From: Acidobacteriota bacterium
Lineage (GTDB): Bacteria; Acidobacteriota; Vicinamibacteria; Vicinamibacterales; JAKQTR01
Length of the DNA stretch: 64,000 nt
Assembly: GCA_029562975.1 (NCBI GenBank)
Contig: JAKQTR010000042.1
Location: 50,381 to 114,380 of the forward strand
Direction: 5' to 3'
Shown here: positions 60,501 to 64,000 of the stretch, one piece after another
How the letters are laid out: every line of letters begins with the position of its first letter
How positions within the stretch are numbered: the first letter of the stretch is position 1
Translations under genes and position numbers: made by a program
The notes under the pieces: generated by a model
The model's database searches: none
What the model saw: the letters and a program-made list of their open reading frames with translations, nothing else
Told to the model about the DNA's origin: nothing

Positions 60501-62432
60501 ATGCTGCGATTCGTCAAGTGGACAACCGTCGTTCTCCTGCTCCTGGGTCTCGCGGTCGCCCCCGCCGCCGCCCAGGGGTCCGGCGCGATCTCCGGCGCGG
60601 TCAGGAACGCGAACACGGGCGCAGGAATCGTGGGCGTCACGGTCTACGTGCTCGATTCGGCTGGCGGAGTGGTCGCCAGCGAGACGACGGGCGCCGGAGG
60701 GGCGTACCTGGCCACAGGCCTCCCCGCGGGCACGTACTACGTGAAGACCTACAACACGCTCGGGTACATCGACGAGGTCTACGACAACCTGCCGTGCGAC
60801 GGCGGAGTCTGTCCTGACGTGACGGGCGGCACCGGCGTCGCAATCGCCGGCACCGGCACGACGCCAGGCGTCGACTTCGCGCTGGAGCTGGCCGGATCCA
60901 TCTCGGGCTCGGTGTGGGACGACGAGACCAGCGCGCCCTTGGCGGGCGTCTCGGTGTTCGTCTACAACGCAGCCGGCATCCAGGTGGGCGTCGGCTACAC
61001 GAACGCGTCCGGCGCGTACGCCGTGGGGGGCCTGGCCGGCGGCACGTACTACGCGCGGACGGGCAATTCGTACGGCTTCGTGGATGAGCTCTTCGGGTTC
61101 CAGCCCTGCCCGATGGGCGTGTGCCCGCCGGTGACGTCAGGGGACGCAATCGAAGTCACAGCCGGCGCGACGACGCCGGGGATCAGCTTCTGGCTGTCGG
61201 TCGGCGGTGCCGTCACGGGAACCGTGGCCCACGCCGTGTCGGGCGACTACCTCGACGGGGTGAGCATCTTCATCTACGACTCCGCCGGCATCCAGGTGGG
61301 CTTCGGCGATGCGGCCGGCGGCGTCTTCATGCTGGACCAGCTGCCGGCGGGCAGCTACTACCTGCGAACGGTGAATGCGGCGGGATTCGTTGACGAGCTG
61401 TACGACAACCTGCCGTGCCCTGGCGGCGTCTGCCCGCCCGTCACGAGCGGAACAGCCGTCAGCGTGGCGTCGGGCGTGATGACGGGCGACATCGACTTCC
61501 GGCTGATGCCGCTCCTGCCGGGCGGGTCGGTGCGTTCGGACTTCACGGGCGATCTGACGTCGGACCTGCTGTGGCGGGGGACCGGCGGGGACCTGTGGCT
61601 GTGGGGAATAAAGAACGCGGCGCACGCGACGGACGCATACGTGGGTGCGGTGGCGGATCCGAACTGGGAGATCAAGGGCCAGGCCGATCTGAACGGCGAC
61701 GGCATGACGGACCTCGTGTGGCGGCACAAGCTGGACGGCACGGTCTACTACTGGCAGCTGGACGGGGCACACTGGGCAATGCCGGCGACGGAGCTCTTCG
61801 TGGCCACGGTGGACATCTCGTACGACATCGTGGGGACGGGGGACTTCGACGGCGACGGGAAGGCGGACCTCCTCTGGCGCAATCCGGCCATCGGCGACCT
61901 GTGGCTGTGGCGGATGAACGGGGCGGAGGTGCTCGGGCAGTCGTACGTGGACACGGTGGACCCGAGCTATGCAATCAGGGGCCTCGGGGACGTGAACGGC
62001 GATCTGAAGGCCGACGTGATCTGGCAGGGCGCCGCGGGCGACCTATGGGTATGGCTGATGAACGGCGCGGTGAAGGACGCGCAGGCGTACGTGGGGACGG
62101 TGGCGGACCCGAACTACCAGGTCCAGCAGATCGCGGACTTCGACGCGGACATGAAGGCGGACCTCCTGTGGTGGAACAGCGTGGCGGGGGACGTCTGGAT
62201 CTGGCGCCTGGACGGCGCGGACGTGCTCTCTGAACACTGCGTTGGCGTGGTGGCGAACACGGACTACCGGATTCAGGCGGCGGGGGACTACAACGGGGAC
62301 CAGAAGGCGGACATCCTCTGGCGCAACGTCGTCGCCGGTGACATGTGGATCTGGCTGATGGACGGACCGGCGAAGGCGTCCGAGGCGTATCTCGGGACGG
62401 TGGGGGATCTGGGGTATCAGATCGTGAAGTAG
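60501..62432 (+). CDS. Secreted protein with three carboxypeptidase-regulatory-like and six FG-GAP-like repeats
   Basis: A 643-residue exported protein starting MLRFVKWTTVVLLLLGLAVA (signal peptide) after a good AGGTGGGG. Three beta-sandwich repeats of about 105 residues follow (residues about 28-335), each with GTYY-type beta strands, DELYDNLPC and GGVCPPVTSG, so each keeps two cysteines that may be bonded. Six FG-GAP-like repeats follow (about 345-643), homologous to those of the gene before it. Surface or cell-envelope protein; ligand unknown. Confidence 0.85.
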   Translation: MLRFVKWTTVVLLLLGLAVAPAAAQGSGAISGAVRNANTGAGIVGVTVYVLDSAGGVVASETTGAGGAYLATGLPAGTYYVKTYNTLGYIDEVYDNLPCDGGVCPDVTGGTGVAIAGTGTTPGVDFALELAGSISGSVWDDETSAPLAGVSVFVYNAAGIQVGVGYTNASGAYAVGGLAGGTYYARTGNSYGFVDELFGFQPCPMGVCPPVTSGDAIEVTAGATTPGISFWLSVGGAVTGTVAHAVSGDYLDGVSIFIYDSAGIQVGFGDAAGGVFMLDQLPAGSYYLRTVNAAGFVDELYDNLPCPGGVCPPVTSGTAVSVASGVMTGDIDFRLMPLLPGGSVRSDFTGDLTSDLLWRGTGGDLWLWGIKNAAHATDAYVGAVADPNWEIKGQADLNGDGMTDLVWRHKLDGTVYYWQLDGAHWAMPATELFVATVDISYDIVGTGDFDGDGKADLLWRNPAIGDLWLWRMNGAEVLGQSYVDTVDPSYAIRGLGDVNGDLKADVIWQGAAGDLWVWLMNGAVKDAQAYVGTVADPNYQVQQIADFDADMKADLLWWNSVAGDVWIWRLDGADVLSEHCVGVVANTDYRIQAAGDYNGDQKADILWRNVVAGDMWIWLMDGPAKASEAYLGTVGDLGYQIVK

Positions 62433-62507
62433 AAGCCGGCCGACAAGAAGCGATGGGCTTGAGGAAGAGCCCTTGCTGGTGGATATAAGGGGGTGTAGCA
62501 TACGCGC

Positions 62508-62951
62508 GTGGCGGGGCGCCCGGGCCGGCGCCCGGCCACCCCCATGAGGCGTCAGTACCTGCTTCGGCATCGCGGCCGACGGTCCGGCAGCCGCCTGGGC
62601 CGTCCCCTGCACACTCCCTCCTTCGGTCCATTCCATTCAGCTTCCCGCGCCGCCGCCGACTTCACCGGCGACGGCATGGCCGACCTGATGTGGCGCAACT
62701 CCGCGACCGGCGAAGTCTACTGCTGGACGATGAACGGCAGCGACGTCGTCGGGGACGGCTACGTCGGCACCGTGGACACCGCCTACGATATCGAGGGCGC
62801 CGGAGACTACGACGGCGACGGCAAGGCGGATCTTCTCTGGCGCCGCACGTCGATCGGCGAGGTGTGGGTGTGGCTGATGAACGACGCGTTGAAGAGCGCG
62901 GAAGCGCTTGTCGGCGTCGTGGCGGACACGCAGTACGAGATTGGGTGGTAG
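62508..62951 (+). pseudogene. Remnant with two FG-GAP-like repeats
   Basis: An open frame of 147 codons (GTG at 62,508, alternatively ATG at 62,544). The first 45 residues are a basic low-complexity stretch without signal peptide. The rest is ADFTGDGMADLMWRNSATGE, then a second repeat DYDGDGKADLLWRRTSIGEV ending DTQYEIGW. It matches the first and last repeats of the two preceding genes, so it looks like a shortened copy that lost its N-terminal domain and four repeats. It could still be expressed. Confidence 0.55.
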
Positions 62952-63055
62952 GGGCCGGGGATCAGGCGCTCGGCGTGCGCGCGCCCGCGTGTTGACGGGA
63001 CCGGCCAGAAGCGCAATACTCGGCCTGTTTCATCGCGTATCCAGGGAGGCCTGCC

Positions 63056-64000
63056 ATGGTTACTTCGCTCGCCCGCGTCCGGCCGCTGGTACTCGTGTCG
63101 GTTGCCGCCCTGCTCCTCCTGGCGCAGGCCACCACGCGGGCGGGCGGCCCCTCGCCCAACCCGAAGGCGTTCACCGCCGATCTGGCCATCGACGAGATGC
63201 ACGCCGATCCCAGGCCGTTCGACGTCGCCGGGACCAACATCGGCCGCACGGTCTTCTTCATCAACAACGGCCCCGACGCCGCGGGCAACGCGTACGTGAG
63301 GCTGAGCACGCCGGCATACACGACGTTCGTCTCCGCGACGACGTCAAGTGAAGGGTGGATCCTGGACTCGGCCCCCGCCGTCGGAGGCACGGGTGACATC
63401 ATCTTCGTCAACCCAACGGGCCCGGCGGCCGGCCAGCCCCGGGCGCGGTTCGACATCACGCTGAGCCTAGACCCGGCGGTCCCTCACTACACCACGATCA
63501 CGACCTGGGCGGCCACTTACACGACCGATCCGGAGACGACCGATCCCGCCTCGGCCAACAACACGATGTCGCTCGCCAGGACCGCGGTCACCGTGGAAGA
63601 TCCGGCCGAGCCGAACGAGACCCCGGCGACGGCGTACCCGCTGCCGATGGGGACCTCGTCGGGCTTCCTCTACTCCGTCGGCGACACGTGGGACAGGGAC
63701 TGGTACCGATTCACGATTCCGCCGGCTGACGCGGGGAAGGACCTGAAAGTGAACGTGCGGGTCACGTCCCCCTACCCTTCTCCGCTCCCGGCGAACTGGT
63801 CCAGCGACCTGGATTTCTCGATCCTCGACAGCTCGGTCACGCTGAAGGCGATGGCGATGAGCTCGAACGACGACGAGACGCTCTACCTCCACAACGTGGA
63901 GGCCGGTGACTACTACATCTACATCGACTACAGCTCGACGAACTATGCCGAGGGCAACCGGTTCGCGCGGTACTCGATTTCGATTGAAACCGGCACCGAC
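63056..64000 (+). CDS. Secreted protein with PPC-like domain (3' end outside window)
   Basis: At least 315 residues, still open at the right edge. A signal peptide (VRPLVLVSVAALLLLAQATT) is followed by a beta-rich DUF11/CARDB-like domain (VFFINNGPDAAGNAYVRLST; TYTTDPETTDPASANNTMSL). A bacterial pre-peptidase C-terminal-like domain comes next (about 190-315: EDPAEPNETPATAYPLPMGT, GDTWDRDWYRFTIPP, AGDYYIYIDYSS). The catalytic or repeat part, if any, is beyond the window. Confidence 0.8.
   Translation, partial: MVTSLARVRPLVLVSVAALLLLAQATTRAGGPSPNPKAFTADLAIDEMHADPRPFDVAGTNIGRTVFFINNGPDAAGNAYVRLSTPAYTTFVSATTSSEGWILDSAPAVGGTGDIIFVNPTGPAAGQPRARFDITLSLDPAVPHYTTITTWAATYTTDPETTDPASANNTMSLARTAVTVEDPAEPNETPATAYPLPMGTSSGFLYSVGDTWDRDWYRFTIPPADAGKDLKVNVRVTSPYPSPLPANWSSDLDFSILDSSVTLKAMAMSSNDDETLYLHNVEAGDYYIYIDYSSTNYAEGNRFARYSISIETGTD

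Noticed and set aside
60323..60817. 164-codon frame overlapping the start of the FG-GAP gene
   Set aside because: Arg/Gly-rich shadow of the signal-peptide-bearing gene in another frame, despite the nearby GGAGGT repeats.

Overview
The window is a GC-rich, gene-dense bacterial chromosome segment spanning the replication-origin neighbourhood and a large surface-polysaccharide locus. Composition, GTG/TTG starts, gene order and weak -10 motifs (TAGAAT/TACAAT) suggest an Acidobacteriota-type organism, perhaps Vicinamibacteria. That placement is an inference, since there is no rRNA here. Chains of overlapping genes (ATGA, GTGA, TAATG) are typical throughout. No tRNA, rRNA, CRISPR array or intact insertion sequence was seen.

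1-14,000, origin and housekeeping: gyrB (cut by the left edge), dnaN and dnaA run leftwards. A 319-bp intergenic region with four DnaA-box-like sites follows, and rpmH-rnpA-yidD-yidC-jag-mnmE-mnmG-rsmG then run rightwards to a perfect-looking parS site and parA-parB. This is the classic bacterial origin arrangement.

14,100-21,500, selenium and energy: selD has an in-frame TGA at the catalytic position, so it is very probably a selenoprotein. The F1Fo ATP synthase genes follow as b', b, delta, alpha, gamma, beta, epsilon, without the a and c membrane subunits.

21,500-34,500, regulation, export and repair: a PP2C phosphatase, a Wzm/Wzt-type polysaccharide ABC exporter, a RfaE2-type nucleotidyltransferase, a membrane glycosyltransferase, mfd, a SurA-like foldase, a NusG-like antiterminator, a dihydrouridine synthase, a FmdB protein and rmlA.

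34,600-38,300, small accessory region: a low-complexity repeat protein, a toxin-antitoxin-like pair on the minus strand, and a row made of a small HTH protein, a free-standing DHp-like (histidine kinase dimerisation) protein and a FliA/WhiG-type sigma factor.

38,490-58,044, Wzx/Wzy-type exopolysaccharide cluster: glycosyltransferases, Wzy-like polymerase, Wzx flippase, a FnlABC set for UDP-L-FucNAc, an initiating PglC-type transferase, an ATP-grasp ligase overlapping a HAD phosphatase, a DegT aminotransferase, a Wzc tyrosine kinase, a WbpM/PglF dehydratase and an FkbM methyltransferase. A strong GC hairpin follows. Together they could build, modify, flip and polymerise an amino-sugar-rich glycan.

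58,242-64,000, secreted proteins: a CAP-domain protein, a protein with three carboxypeptidase-regulatory-like repeats and a short remnant all share the same roughly 49-residue FG-GAP-like repeat (6, 6 and 2 copies). The right edge cuts a secreted protein with a PPC-like domain. Scattered through the window are short CTAGSSCC- and CCCGAATC-type repeats, often as inverted pairs in intergenic gaps and sometimes inside genes in frame.
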